Part shown: in pieces, positions 1 through 8,083 of the stretch
How positions within the stretch are numbered: the stretch's first letter is position 1
How the letters are laid out: each line of letters begins with the position of its first letter
Origin: Pyrinomonas sp040289685
Lineage (GTDB): Bacteria; Acidobacteriota; Blastocatellia; Pyrinomonadales; Pyrinomonadaceae
DNA length: 21,374 bases
Assembly (NCBI RefSeq): GCF_040289685.1
Contig: NZ_PSLQ01000065.1
Coordinates: 1-21,374, forward strand
Reading direction: 5' to 3'
Made by a program: the position numbers and the translations under genes
The notes under the pieces: model-generated
The model's input: the letters and a program-made list of their open reading frames with translations, nothing else
What the model was told of the DNA's origin: nothing
Database searches by the model: none

Positions 1-1211
1 CGCCAACTCCGACGCCGACTCCAACTCCGACGCCAACGCCAACTCCGACGCCGACTCCAACTCCGACGCCAACGCCAACTCCGACGCCGACGCCAACTCC
101 GGTCTCTCCGGCGCTGGTGCAAGCGGCGGCCAACAACGCTTCGCAATTGGCGGCTTCATCTAACTTGACGCCTGCGCAAGTGACCGCGCTTCTTCAGTCG
201 GTGGAACAGGCGCGCAGCGTCTTCGCTTCTGAAGCGACCCGTTTTGTGAACAGCGCACAGATAGACAAGTCTCTTCGCGCAGCCATTTACTTCTTGCGCT
301 CAGCGGCTGCACTGCTCGATGCGGGCGTCGTTCCTTCCGCGAAAAACCGCGTGCAATCGGCGGCGACGCGACTCCAAGGAGCTTACGATCTAATGCAAGG
401 GACCAGCTCTACTTCGGGAGGCAACTCAGGTTCGCTTGCGACAAACACGGTGCCCGACATCAGCGAGGCGGACGCGCGCTCGGGCGCGAGCTACGCGCCG
501 AACATCTCTCCATCGAGTCTAGCCGTCGTCCTCGGCGATGGGACGCTCAGCGCGAGGACCGAACAGATAGGTATCGAACAGCTCTTGCGGGGACAGTTGC
601 CGTTTGAACTCGGCGGTTTGAGCGTCGTTGTCGGAGGGCGTGCTTCTCCTCTCATCTACGCTTCGCCGACGCGCGTGATCTTCGTCGTGCCAGATCTCGG
701 TACCGCTTCAGGAAGGACAGAAATCATCGTCACGTCGTCGGATGGGCGCGTCGCCTACGGAACCGTGACAGTAGCCAATGTCGCTCCGGGCCTATTCGCT
801 TCTGGCGACCGCGGCAGCGGCGCGGCGGTCGCATTGGGTGAAGTGGATAGCTCGTTCGCGAGCGCTTTCGATGTCGAGACTGATAGCTTGCTCTTCGGTC
901 GTCATGCGACGCGCGTGACGCTCTTTGCGACCGGTTTGAGTCGGGCCGCTAACTCCGACCCGACCAACGACGTAAAGCTGGGCGATCAGTTGCTCGTTAA
1001 CGTTGCGGAATCGGTCAGCGTCGAAGCGCGAACGCAAGACGGGCGCGTCTTTCAACTGCCGGTCGAGTTCGCTGGCTCGACGTTGCGCCCCGCGCTCTTC
1101 GATCAAGTGATCGTGCGACTCATCCCTGAGCTTCGCGGTGCCGGAACGGTGGAACTGACCTTGGTCGTCGCCGGGCAGCGAAGCAATGGCGCGACGATCA
1201 ACGTGCGCTGA
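1..1211 (+). CDS. Secreted protein C-terminal part, Pro-Thr linker plus TIGR03437-like domain (5' truncated)
   Basis: The reading frame is open from the window edge (first full codon at base 3) to TGA at 1209-1211, so the N-terminus and start lie outside. Seen: about 33 residues of alternating Pro-Thr, then an Ala-rich probably helical stretch of about 100 residues, then a beta-rich domain of about 240 residues. That domain has the signature of the TIGR03437 'Solibacter uncharacterized C-terminal' family: a segment like GGRASPLIYASPTRVIFVVP, then VAPGLFA, then VTLFATGLS, ending in a strand VELTLVVAGQRSNGATINVR. The family is uncharacterised and concentrated in Acidobacteriota, usually at the end of large extracellular proteins; the Pro-Thr run is typical of a surface linker. 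An internal GTG at 117 could be mistaken for a start, but the uninterrupted in-frame repeat before it argues against that. The substrate or role is unknown. Confidence 0.85.
   Translation, partial: PTPTPTPTPTPTPTPTPTPTPTPTPTPTPTPTPVSPALVQAAANNASQLAASSNLTPAQVTALLQSVEQARSVFASEATRFVNSAQIDKSLRAAIYFLRSAAALLDAGVVPSAKNRVQSAATRLQGAYDLMQGTSSTSGGNSGSLATNTVPDISEADARSGASYAPNISPSSLAVVLGDGTLSARTEQIGIEQLLRGQLPFELGGLSVVVGGRASPLIYASPTRVIFVVPDLGTASGRTEIIVTSSDGRVAYGTVTVANVAPGLFASGDRGSGAAVALGEVDSSFASAFDVETDSLLFGRHATRVTLFATGLSRAANSDPTNDVKLGDQLLVNVAESVSVEARTQDGRVFQLPVEFAGSTLRPALFDQVIVRLIPELRGAGTVELTLVVAGQRSNGATINVR
3..102 (+). repeat. 36-bp tandem repeat encoding a Pro-Thr linker
   Basis: Bases 3-38 and 39-74 are identical 36-bp units (12 codons, six Pro-Thr pairs). 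Bases 75-102 are a third, partial copy with one mismatch. Inside each unit are shorter CCAACT/CCGACG sub-repeats. The array continues to the window edge, so its full copy number is not visible. It lies in frame within the secreted protein and probably varies in length by slippage. Confidence 0.9.
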
Positions 1212-1227
1212 AAGCCTGAGCCAGTTT

Positions 1228-1273
1228 AAGGCGGTGCGTCTTTGCTTCAAAGGCAAGGGCGCACCTCCTTTTT
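1228..1273 (+). terminator. Rho-independent-type terminator of the TIGR03437 protein gene
   Basis: An 11-bp stem with one mismatch pairs 1228-1238 with 1260-1270. The core is GGTGCG/CGCACC, flanked by AAGG/CCTT. Inside the loop TTGC and GCAA can also pair. The right arm runs into a T tract at 1269-1273. It starts 17 bases after the stop codon of the upstream gene. Confidence 0.7.
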
Positions 1274-1468
1274 GGCCTGAGAGCGCTCATTGGCGCGCTG
1301 CGCGGCTATCGATCTGGAAAGAGCTGTGGGAGCGTTCTCGCCCAAGTTACATCTCTCAACTTGAACCGCTGTCGTATAGCCCACCTTGATTAAGACCGTC
1401 GCTTTGCGGGGCGCGCTTCAACGCTCCTGTTCTTGACCGCGTAGTCAGAGAGGTGCGAGGGGAGCCAT

Positions 1469-1497
1469 TTGTCTTTCTGTGCGCGAGAGACTATGCT
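1469..1497 (+). promoter_or_regulatory. Weak sigma70-like promoter candidate for the TPR gene
   Basis: TTGTCT at 1469-1474 and TATGCT at 1492-1497 are separated by 17 bases; each matches the consensus at four of six positions. A transcript would start near 1504, about 35 bases before the ATG at 1539. Seen by eye only; promoters in this phylum are poorly defined. Confidence 0.25.
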
Positions 1498-1538
1498 TCT
1501 TGCATCGAAGAAGAGCGAAAAATTGAGGAGCGAGGAAT

Positions 1539-2552
1539 ATGCGTCGTCTTCTCTGTTGCATCGCCTGTGTGCTCGCGTTGATGCTAGAGGTTGGGGCCCA
1601 AGCGTCGGCGGCGACGGACCGGCAGCAGCTCATCGATCGCGCACAAGTCCTGCTCAGCCAAGGACAGATGGATGCGGTGATCGCTCTTTTGAAGCCCATG
1701 GTGAAGGGCGAAGACGCGCAGCTCAACCACCTTCTGGCGCTCGCCTACTACGGCAAGGGCGATTACCCTTCTGCCGCCACACACTTCTCTCGGTCGGTTG
1801 CCAGCGCGCCGCGCGGCGGCAAGCAGTATCGGCAAGCGGTGCAACTTTTAGGGCTTTCGCATTACTTTCAAGGGCACATCAAAGAGGCAATCCCGCGACT
1901 CGAAGAAGCAGCCGCATTGGCGCCGGAGAACGTCGAGATATCCTACGCGCTCGGGAATTGCTACATCCAATCGCACGAGACGGCGAAATCGCGCGCCGTT
2001 TTCGCGCGCATCTTCAGGTTGGAGCCGGAATCGGCTGCCGCGCATCTGGTCAATGCGCAGATGATGATCAGGCAACAACTTGAAGAATTGGCGGAAGGCG
2101 AACTGCGACGCGCGTTGGAACTCGATGGGCGTCTGCCGCAAGCCAACTTCCTGCTCGGCGAATTGGCGATCTATAAAGCCAACATCGATCAGGGAATCGA
2201 ACTTCTCAAGAAGGAACTCGCCATCAATCCCGCTTTCGCCATGGCATATTACCGACTCGGTGAAGCTTACACGCGGCAGTTGCGTTGGGAGGAAGCGATC
2301 GCTCCGTTGCAACAGTCGATCTGGCTCAACCCGTTCTTCAGCGGGCCATACATCGTCCTCGGCAAGGTCTATTTGAAGAAAGGCGATTTGGCGAACGCCG
2401 AGAACGTCTTGCGGCGCGCGCTGCGGATGGATCCGAACAACTATTCGGGGCATCACCTGCTCGCGCAAGTCCTGCAACAGGCAAATCGGCACGAAGAGGC
2501 GAAAAGGGAGTTCGAACTAGCCGAGAGGTTGCGGCTCGCGGGCGGAAATTGA
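1539..2552 (+). CDS. Secreted tetratricopeptide repeat protein
   Basis: A 337-residue protein. The N-terminus MRRLLCCIACVLALMLEVGAQASA has a basic start, a hydrophobic core and an Ala-x-Ala-type end, so a Sec signal peptide is likely. The rest is about nine back-to-back TPR units of roughly 34 residues, with motifs such as LLGLSHYFQGHIKEAI, YYRLGEAYTRQLRWEEAI and VLGKVYLKKGDLANAE. TPR arrays bind partner proteins or peptides, here probably in the periplasm or cell envelope; no catalytic domain is present. The start is supported by GAGGAG at 1525-1530, eight bases before the ATG. It precedes a CRTAC1-like gene in the same direction, a pairing repeated at 9650-12972. The exact function is unknown. 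Confidence 0.85.
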   Translation: MRRLLCCIACVLALMLEVGAQASAATDRQQLIDRAQVLLSQGQMDAVIALLKPMVKGEDAQLNHLLALAYYGKGDYPSAATHFSRSVASAPRGGKQYRQAVQLLGLSHYFQGHIKEAIPRLEEAAALAPENVEISYALGNCYIQSHETAKSRAVFARIFRLEPESAAAHLVNAQMMIRQQLEELAEGELRRALELDGRLPQANFLLGELAIYKANIDQGIELLKKELAINPAFAMAYYRLGEAYTRQLRWEEAIAPLQQSIWLNPFFSGPYIVLGKVYLKKGDLANAENVLRRALRMDPNNYSGHHLLAQVLQQANRHEEAKREFELAERLRLAGGN

Positions 2553-2873
2553 GCTGCGCTCGCTGGAGCTGAAATCTTTGGTCGTGAAGTCGGCTGTAAA
2601 TGTAAGCGACCTCGGTCATTCGCTGTGGCTGTTTGCGACGGTTGCAAGCTTTTGCGGTGTAGCGAGTTCCGCCGCGCTGGCCGTTCGTCGCAACAAGGCG
2701 AAGCGGGCGCGCCTTGACCGAAGGCGCGGCTGGTAAACGCGCGGTCACCAAGCGAGGGCGCTTCTGCTTTCGACCCTCAACGGATCAAGGCTTGCGGGCG
2801 CATCGCGAACGAACGCGATCTGAGGAGCGCGCATCGAGATCGAATCGTCTCCGAAGAGTGGAAGGGTGAAGAG
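2553..2873. other. Intergenic gap, 321 bases
   Basis: No convincing gene. It contains one perfect 8-bp hairpin (CGCGCCTT at 2708-2715, loop GACCG, AAGGCGCG at 2721-2728) without a T tract, about 155 bases after the TPR gene. This might weaken read-through or shape the leader of the next gene. Just before the next gene lies the Shine-Dalgarno-like GGGTGA at 2864-2869. Confidence 0.4.
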
Positions 2874-4793
2874 ATGAGTTGCGGGCGAGTTCGTGTGGCA
2901 AAAAGATTCGGCCAAGTGATCGCGCAGCCCGGCATCTGCAATGTTCCATCATCGGCAGCGCGTAGCGCGTTCTTACAGCGCGTTCGGCAAGCCGCAGCGC
3001 AACGTGTGTTGCTCATCTTGTGTGCGCATTTGCTTGCGTTTGCATCGGTGCCTCTCAGAGGTGAGGATAGGCAACGCCAAGAGTTTGCGGCGCGCTTCGT
3101 CGATGTCGCTTTGCAAGCCGGCTTGACCGAGCCGATCATCTACGGCGGCATCGAGCGCAAGAGGTACATCATCGAGACCAACGGGTGCGGTGTCGCTTTC
3201 TTCGATTACGACGGCGACGGTTGGCTGGACGTGCTGCTTCTCAACGGCACGCGCCTTGAAGGATTTCCCCCGGACAAAGCGCCAACGACAAGACTTTACC
3301 GCAACAACGGCGATGGCACGTTCACCGACGTTACACGTCGCTCCGGCCTTGCGCGCTCCGGGTGGGCCTCTTCGGTCTGCATCGGCGATTACGACAACGA
3401 CGGGCACGAAGACCTCTTTTTGACTTACTGGGGGCAGAACGCGCTCTACCGCAACAACGGCAACGGGACGTTCACGGACGTCACCGAACGCGCTGGGCTG
3501 GCCACGCGCGGCACGCGTTGGGGATCGGGCTGCGCTTTCATCGACTACGATCGCGACGGCGACTTGGACCTATTCGTCGCCAATTACTTGAAGTTCGATC
3601 TCGCCACTGCGCCCGAACCGGGCAAGGGACCAAACTGCTTGTGGAAAGGGATTCCAGTTAACTGCGGTCCGAAAGGGTTGCCGACCGACACCAATCTGTT
3701 CTACCGCAACAACGGCGACGGTACGTTCACGGACGTTTCGGAACCTTCGGGTATCGCCAAAGTGCAAGGGCGGTACTCCATGTCGGCGGTGGTGCTCGAT
3801 TACAACGACGACGGCTGGCCAGATATCTACGTCGCCTGCGATTCGACGGCGAGCACGCTTTACCGCAACAATCGAGATGGAACTTTCACCGATGTCGCGC
3901 TCGAAACGGGCACGGCCTACAACGAAGATGGACAGCCGCAGGCCGGTATGGGCGTTGCCGTCGGCGATTACGATGGCGATGGTCTGTTAGATATCTTCAA
4001 GACGCATTTCGCCGATGATCTGCCCGTTCTCTATCGCAACGCCGGACGCGGCTTTTTCGAAGACGCTTCGCGCGCTGCCGGTTTTGATCACTTGCCTTAC
4101 GTCCAATGGGGAACCGGATTCGTCGATTTCGACAACGACGGCTGGCCCGATATCATGATCGTCACGGGCAGCGTCTATCCGGAAGTGGAAAAGGTGTTCA
4201 AGGATTACCCTTACAAAGGGCCACGCCTCGTTTACCGCAATCTCGGCAACGGGCGCTTCCTCGACGTGACGACCGCGAGCGGTCCGGGGGCGACTGAAAC
4301 GCAGTCGAGCCGCGGATGCGCGTTCGGCGATTTCGACAACGATGGCGACATGGATGTGCTCATCATGAACATGAACGATCGTCCCTCGCTGCTCAGAAAC
4401 GAGCTCATCAACGGTGCGGGCAAAACGAACGCCGATGCAAATTGGATCAAAGTGCGGCTCATCGGCACGCGCTCAAACCGCAGCGCCATCGGCGCGCGCG
4501 TGCGTCTCACCGTCGGTGGGCGAACGCAGACGCAGGAGCTTTCGAGTCAATCGAGCTACTACTCGTACAACGATCCGAGGTTGCATTTCGGCTTGGGGCG
4601 TAATCGGAAGGCGGACTTGATCGAAGTGCGCTGGCCCAGCGGCACGGTCGAAAGATTCAAGGATGTGGAAGGCAATCGGCTCGTGACGATTCGCGAAGGC
4701 AGCGGCAAGGTCCAAACAGCGGAGCTTCGTCGCGCGAACTCGAATCGCGCAAGGCCAGAGAGTTCTGTTCCTTCTTCCGGGAGCGAGCGATGA
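2874..4793 (+). CDS. Secreted CRTAC1-like protein with FG-GAP/VCBS repeats and ASPIC/UnbV C-terminal domain
   Basis: A 639-residue protein. Seven Ca-binding-type repeats, each with a D-x-D-x-D-G loop, run from about residue 108 to 490 (for example FFDYDGDGWLDVLLLNG, GDYDNDGHEDLF, DYDRDGDLDLFVANY). They alternate with YRNNGDGTFTDV segments and suggest an integrin-alpha-like beta-propeller. Residues about 522-609, from NWIKVRLIG through SYYSYNDPRLHFGLG to VRWPSG, match the ASPIC/UnbV domain. Conserved Cys pairs such as those in GPNCLWKGIPVNCGP suggest disulfides outside the cytoplasm. A hydrophobic stretch VLLILCAHLLAFAS at about 45-58 looks like a signal peptide but is unusually far from the ATG. 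The start is backed by GGGTGA at 2864-2869; GTG 3006 is an alternative. The likely role is a surface or periplasmic binding protein, ligand unknown. Confidence 0.85.
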   Translation: MSCGRVRVAKRFGQVIAQPGICNVPSSAARSAFLQRVRQAAAQRVLLILCAHLLAFASVPLRGEDRQRQEFAARFVDVALQAGLTEPIIYGGIERKRYIIETNGCGVAFFDYDGDGWLDVLLLNGTRLEGFPPDKAPTTRLYRNNGDGTFTDVTRRSGLARSGWASSVCIGDYDNDGHEDLFLTYWGQNALYRNNGNGTFTDVTERAGLATRGTRWGSGCAFIDYDRDGDLDLFVANYLKFDLATAPEPGKGPNCLWKGIPVNCGPKGLPTDTNLFYRNNGDGTFTDVSEPSGIAKVQGRYSMSAVVLDYNDDGWPDIYVACDSTASTLYRNNRDGTFTDVALETGTAYNEDGQPQAGMGVAVGDYDGDGLLDIFKTHFADDLPVLYRNAGRGFFEDASRAAGFDHLPYVQWGTGFVDFDNDGWPDIMIVTGSVYPEVEKVFKDYPYKGPRLVYRNLGNGRFLDVTTASGPGATETQSSRGCAFGDFDNDGDMDVLIMNMNDRPSLLRNELINGAGKTNADANWIKVRLIGTRSNRSAIGARVRLTVGGRTQTQELSSQSSYYSYNDPRLHFGLGRNRKADLIEVRWPSGTVERFKDVEGNRLVTIREGSGKVQTAELRRANSNRARPESSVPSSGSER

Positions 4794-5009
4794 CCTCGCG
4801 CACGGCGCTGAAGAACGTATGCTTCTGTGAAGGCGAGATTCGTCTCGCAAGATCCGCGAAGCTTCCTTTCGGCGGATTGGTCTCGCCAGCGAACCGCAGA
4901 CGAAAAATCAAGCCGAGAAAAGCCTCCCATCGCACGAGAAACTCATTGGGCGGTATTACCACGAGCGCAGTCGATGTGGCGAAAAGGACGCTGCGTTGCA
5001 CGGCGACTT

Positions 5010-5072
5010 CCGGCAAGCGCGATGCGGGCGGAGAAGTCTCCGCCCGCATCGTTAGCTTTGGTCTCTTGCCGG
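5010..5072. terminator. Two-tier inverted repeat between convergent genes, probable bidirectional terminator
   Basis: The inner stem is a perfect 15-bp inverted repeat, CGATGCGGGCGGAGA at 5020-5034 and TCTCCGCCCGCATCG at 5037-5051, separated by two bases. An outer perfect 8-bp pair, CCGGCAAG at 5010-5017 and CTTGCCGG at 5065-5072, encloses it. On the plus strand it is followed by TTATTTTA. On the minus strand it begins six bases after the stop codon of the gene ending at 5078. It sits between converging genes (ends at 4793 and 5078). Confidence 0.7.
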
Positions 5073-5077
5073 TTATT

Positions 5078-5932
5078 TTATGGAGTCGGCGCAGCTTGAT
5101 TGGCGTTCATGTTGGGTTTCCGACTGCGGCTTCGACCGCGGCGTGCTTGCGCCGTTGTGCCTGAGGTGAACGAGAATTGTCGCGGCTCGCCGCGCACGCT
5201 CGTCAAGGTCAACCGATCACCATTGCGTCGTGCGCGTAGCGAGATGATCATCGCTGGCGCAGTCTGTTGACCGCCGCTCGCTTGGCCGTCGAACTGCATG
5301 GTGACTGCTGTATAACCGCGCGTGGTCACGGCCGTGACTCGTCCGGTCTTGGTCGTTCCGCCGCTCGTTAGGGTGAAGGTGTTGCCTTGAATGGTAAGCG
5401 TCGCTTCGCCCGACATGCCGCCATCGGGGAAGTTGATCGTGCCCGTGTAGGTGCCGGAAAGATCGGTTTGCTCGCTCGGCGTCATGGTTTGACCTTGAGT
5501 GTCGGCTTGAGCTTGCCCCATCGTCCCGGTCTGCTGTTGTTCGGCGGTGCCGGTTTGAGTCTGTCCAGCGGCCTGAGATGCGGCGCGCGCTTGCCGTCGC
5601 CCTCTCCCGCGACGTCGAGTCGGCGTTGCGGGTTGCTGGTCCATTTCGCCGGACTGCTGTCCATTCTGCTCGGCCGTACCGGTCATCTCCTGGCTTTGTT
5701 GGCTCGACTGATCCATCTGTTGCTGTCCTTGCTGATCGGCTTGACGCGCGGTATTGCGACGCGCGTTGCGTCGGCCACGACGTGGCGCGGCTTGCGTGTT
5801 CGGCGTGTTTTGCACGCTTGTCGTGTCGCTTTGCGTCTGCGCTGCCCAAACGAGATCTGCAACTGCAAGGACGGTCATTAATCCCAAGGCCAACAGGGAA
5901 AGCAACGGTCTCGTTGCGCTTTTGGTCCTCAT
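5078..5932 (-). CDS. Secreted Gln/Arg/Thr-rich hypothetical protein with a C-terminal beta-rich domain
   Basis: A 284-residue protein that I do not recognise. MRTKSATRPLLSLLALGLM followed by TVLAVADLVWAAQ is a clear signal peptide. Residues about 30-155 are low complexity, rich in Gln, Thr, Gly and Ser, and contain two strongly basic patches (RRGRRNARRN and RRRGRGRRQAR). Residues about 158-255 look folded: LSGTYTGTINFPDGGMSGEA, then LTIQGNTFTLTSGG, then GRVTAVTTRGYTAVTMQFDG suggest an antiparallel beta sheet. A third basic patch (RRGRSRSRK) lies near the end. The start is well supported by GAGGAGAGAGGA just upstream on the minus strand. It lies 345 bases downstream of the carboxylase gene on the same strand. 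Cell-surface or nucleic-acid/polyanion binding is possible but unproven. Confidence 0.7.
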   Translation of the reverse strand: MRTKSATRPLLSLLALGLMTVLAVADLVWAAQTQSDTTSVQNTPNTQAAPRRGRRNARRNTARQADQQGQQQMDQSSQQSQEMTGTAEQNGQQSGEMDQQPATPTRRRGRGRRQARAASQAAGQTQTGTAEQQQTGTMGQAQADTQGQTMTPSEQTDLSGTYTGTINFPDGGMSGEATLTIQGNTFTLTSGGTTKTGRVTAVTTRGYTAVTMQFDGQASGGQQTAPAMIISLRARRNGDRLTLTSVRGEPRQFSFTSGTTAQARRGRSRSRKPNMNANQAAPTP

Positions 5933-6277
5933 TGTCCTCTCTCCTCAAATCCCTTCGTGAATTTCGCGCGCTTTGAACGCGCGTGATCCTGTTCGCGACC
6001 GTGATCTGGGGTTTCCGGCGGAAGGTGCGCGAACCGAAAAGCTAAATCGTTTCCAAGATCAGGCTTCCGATCCAAGACTTCGTCGGCTCCGCCTTTCGCG
6101 CGTCTTCTGCCGACGGCGCGCCCGGCGTCGGTCGCAGGCGTCCGTGGCGCGCCCGAGCACCACCGGGGGATCTTGGACTAAAACTCAAAAAGACTTCGGC
6201 GGCGATCAGCCAGCTTAGTTTGTCACAAGATGGCACGTATTGCAGCAAAAAAATTTGCGCCGAAAGATCCGGAAAGA
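5933..6277. other. Intergenic gap, 345 bases
   Basis: No convincing gene on either strand. Reading on the minus strand, the carboxylase gene is followed by a doubled GATCTTTC and a weak GCAAA/TTTGC hairpin with a T run near 6245-6260, a poor terminator candidate. Nearer the next gene a GC-rich hairpin occupies 5965-5983 (eight pairs including one wobble, three-base loop), about 30 bases before the ATG at 5932. No clear promoter was found by eye. Confidence 0.4.
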
Positions 6278-7936
6278 TCACTGAAACGGCGCGCCGATGA
6301 GCGCAGGCGGGAGGACGAACGGCCCTAGGTGCGGCCCTCCATAGTTCAGGCTGACGCGCAGCGCTAGCTCCAACGCATCGCGCGTCCGTTCGGGCAGGAT
6401 CACGGCATCAACGTAGCCACGCGCCGCCGCAAAGCGCGCATCCAATTGATGCTCGTAATCGGCGCGCACCTTCTCCATTTCAGCTTTGAGCTTTTCATCC
6501 GGCTCGCGCCCCTCGCGCTTCAACTTTTCGAGCTGCGTACCAAACACGGCCTGCACCGCCGACTCCCCTTCCATGACACCCATTCTGCCGGTCGGCCAAC
6601 TGAAGATGAAATCGGGATCGAAGCCTTGTCCGGCCATTGCGTAGTAGCCAGCGCCCGAAGCGTGATTGATCGTCAAGACGATCTTCGGCACGGTGGCCGT
6701 CGCCATTGCCTCAACGAAACGTGCGCCGGCGCGGATGATCCCGGAATGTTCGGCCTCGGCTCCGACCATGAAGCCGGAAACATCTTGGATGAACAGGAGC
6801 GGCGTTCGGTGACGGTCGCAGAGATCGATGAAATAAGCGGCCTTTTCAGCCGATTCGGTGTAGATGATGCCGCCGAAACGCGGCGGACCGCCGCCTGCCG
6901 GACGGACCAGTCCGCGATTGTTCGCCAGCACGCCGACTTGAATGCCGCGCACGCGCCCGTGCCCAGTGATCAACTCCTTTGCGTAGTCGGCTTGAAACTC
7001 ATCTAGGTGTCCATCATCCAGTATGCATTTCAAAACTTCGTAAGCATCGTATGGCTGGCGATGGTCATCCGGCAAAAGATCGTAGATGTCCGTCTCTGGG
7101 CGTCCGGGTTCGCGCGCCTCGCCGATGGAGGCTGGCATGCGCACTGGCGGCGGAAGCTCAGCGATGAACTCTCGGATCTTCGCAATGCACGCTTCGTCGT
7201 TGGGCGCTCGATAGTGCGCGACGCCGGAGATGGCCGTGTGCGTACGGGCGCCGCCCAAGGTTTCGTTGTCGATGGTCTGCCCGGTCGCACCTTTGACCAA
7301 GTTTGCGCCGCCCAAACCCATGAATGAAGTGCCTTCGACCATCACGATGACATCCGATAGCGCGGGCAAATATGCGCCGCCGGCAATACACGGTCCCATC
7401 ACGGCGGCGATCTGTGGCACGCGCAAGTAACGGCGCATGATCGAATTGTAGTAGAAGATGCGCGCTGCGCCGTATTGGCCGGGAAAGACGCCGCCTTGAT
7501 AAGGCAGATTGACGCCCGCTGAATCAACCAAGTAGATGATCGGCACGCGCGAACGCATGGCGATCTCTTGCGCGCGCAAGATCTTCTTGATCGTCTCAGG
7601 CCACCACGAACCAGCTTTGACGGTGGCATCGTTGGCGACGACGACCACTTCGCGCCCGCCGACGCGACCGATGACGGTGACCACGCCAGCGGCTGGCGCT
7701 GCTCCGTCGTATTGATCGTAAGCGATCAGCAAGCCGATCTCTTGCGCGAAAGAATCGCGATCGAGCAGCAAGTCGATGCGCTCGCGTGCCGTCAGTTTCC
7801 CTTGTTCGTGCTGTCGCTCGATCTTGTCGGGGCCGCCACCGAGGCGGAGCTTGGCTTCGAGTTCTTGTAGTTCAGCCGCTAGTTCGCGCAGTCGCGCGCG
7901 CGTCGTTGCCGAAGAGGTTCGAGGGTCAGAAAACAT
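6278..7936 (-). CDS. Biotin-dependent acyl-CoA carboxylase, carboxyltransferase (beta) subunit, methylcrotonyl-CoA carboxylase-like
   Basis: A 552-residue, full-length carboxyltransferase subunit. It would transfer CO2 from carboxybiotin to an acyl-CoA. The N-terminal half has KIERQHEQGKLTARERIDLL (about 38-57), YLVDSAGVNLPYQGGVFPG, and the first oxyanion-hole region GPCIAGGAY (181-189). The C-terminal half has NHASGAGYYAM (about 424-434) and SWPTGRMGVMEGESA. The LVDSAGVNLP and RIFYYNSIM segments resemble the methylcrotonyl/geranyl-CoA carboxylase branch rather than propionyl-CoA carboxylase, but GRMGVMEGESA differs from the usual MCC sequence, so the substrate is left open. A biotin carboxylase/carrier partner is not in the window. 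The ribosome binding site is weak. The MFS gene lies upstream on the same strand, 239 bases away. Confidence 0.9.
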   Translation of the reverse strand: MFSDPRTSSATTRARLRELAAELQELEAKLRLGGGPDKIERQHEQGKLTARERIDLLLDRDSFAQEIGLLIAYDQYDGAAPAAGVVTVIGRVGGREVVVVANDATVKAGSWWPETIKKILRAQEIAMRSRVPIIYLVDSAGVNLPYQGGVFPGQYGAARIFYYNSIMRRYLRVPQIAAVMGPCIAGGAYLPALSDVIVMVEGTSFMGLGGANLVKGATGQTIDNETLGGARTHTAISGVAHYRAPNDEACIAKIREFIAELPPPVRMPASIGEAREPGRPETDIYDLLPDDHRQPYDAYEVLKCILDDGHLDEFQADYAKELITGHGRVRGIQVGVLANNRGLVRPAGGGPPRFGGIIYTESAEKAAYFIDLCDRHRTPLLFIQDVSGFMVGAEAEHSGIIRAGARFVEAMATATVPKIVLTINHASGAGYYAMAGQGFDPDFIFSWPTGRMGVMEGESAVQAVFGTQLEKLKREGREPDEKLKAEMEKVRADYEHQLDARFAAARGYVDAVILPERTRDALELALRVSLNYGGPHLGPFVLPPALIGAPFQ

Positions 7937-8083
7937 AGCGAGACGAATGGGTTCTTTCAGCAGAGCCTACTTCGAGCCGCTTCAACATAACACAGCCGCC
8001 GCGAACGAGACAAAGAGTGGCGTCAAGGCGCGCGAAAAATAAACGGACGAGCGTCGCTTCGATGGGCGAAATTCGTGATCTGC

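Larger units (their letters stand above)
1212..1538. other. Intergenic gap with terminator and possible promoter
   Basis: This 327-base gap holds the terminator at 1228-1273 and, near its right end, a weak promoter-like pair and the ribosome binding site of the next gene. Short reading frames in it lack a convincing binding site or a recognisable product. Nothing else was seen. Confidence 0.5.

Noticed and set aside
1..102. CRISPR-like array suggested by the repeated unit at the left edge.
   Set aside because: The repeats are contiguous without spacers and encode an in-frame Pro-Thr linker.
4790..5164. A plus-strand frame of 124 codons starting in an ATGA overlap with the first CRTAC1-like gene.
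   Set aside because: It crosses the strong inverted repeat at 5010-5072 and runs into the well-supported minus-strand gene. Its composition is not protein-like and no domain is seen.
5387..5881. Long plus-strand frame opposite the secreted Gln-rich gene.
   Set aside because: It is the shadow of repetitive Gln/Arg codons on the minus strand. The minus-strand frame has a signal peptide and a strong ribosome binding site.
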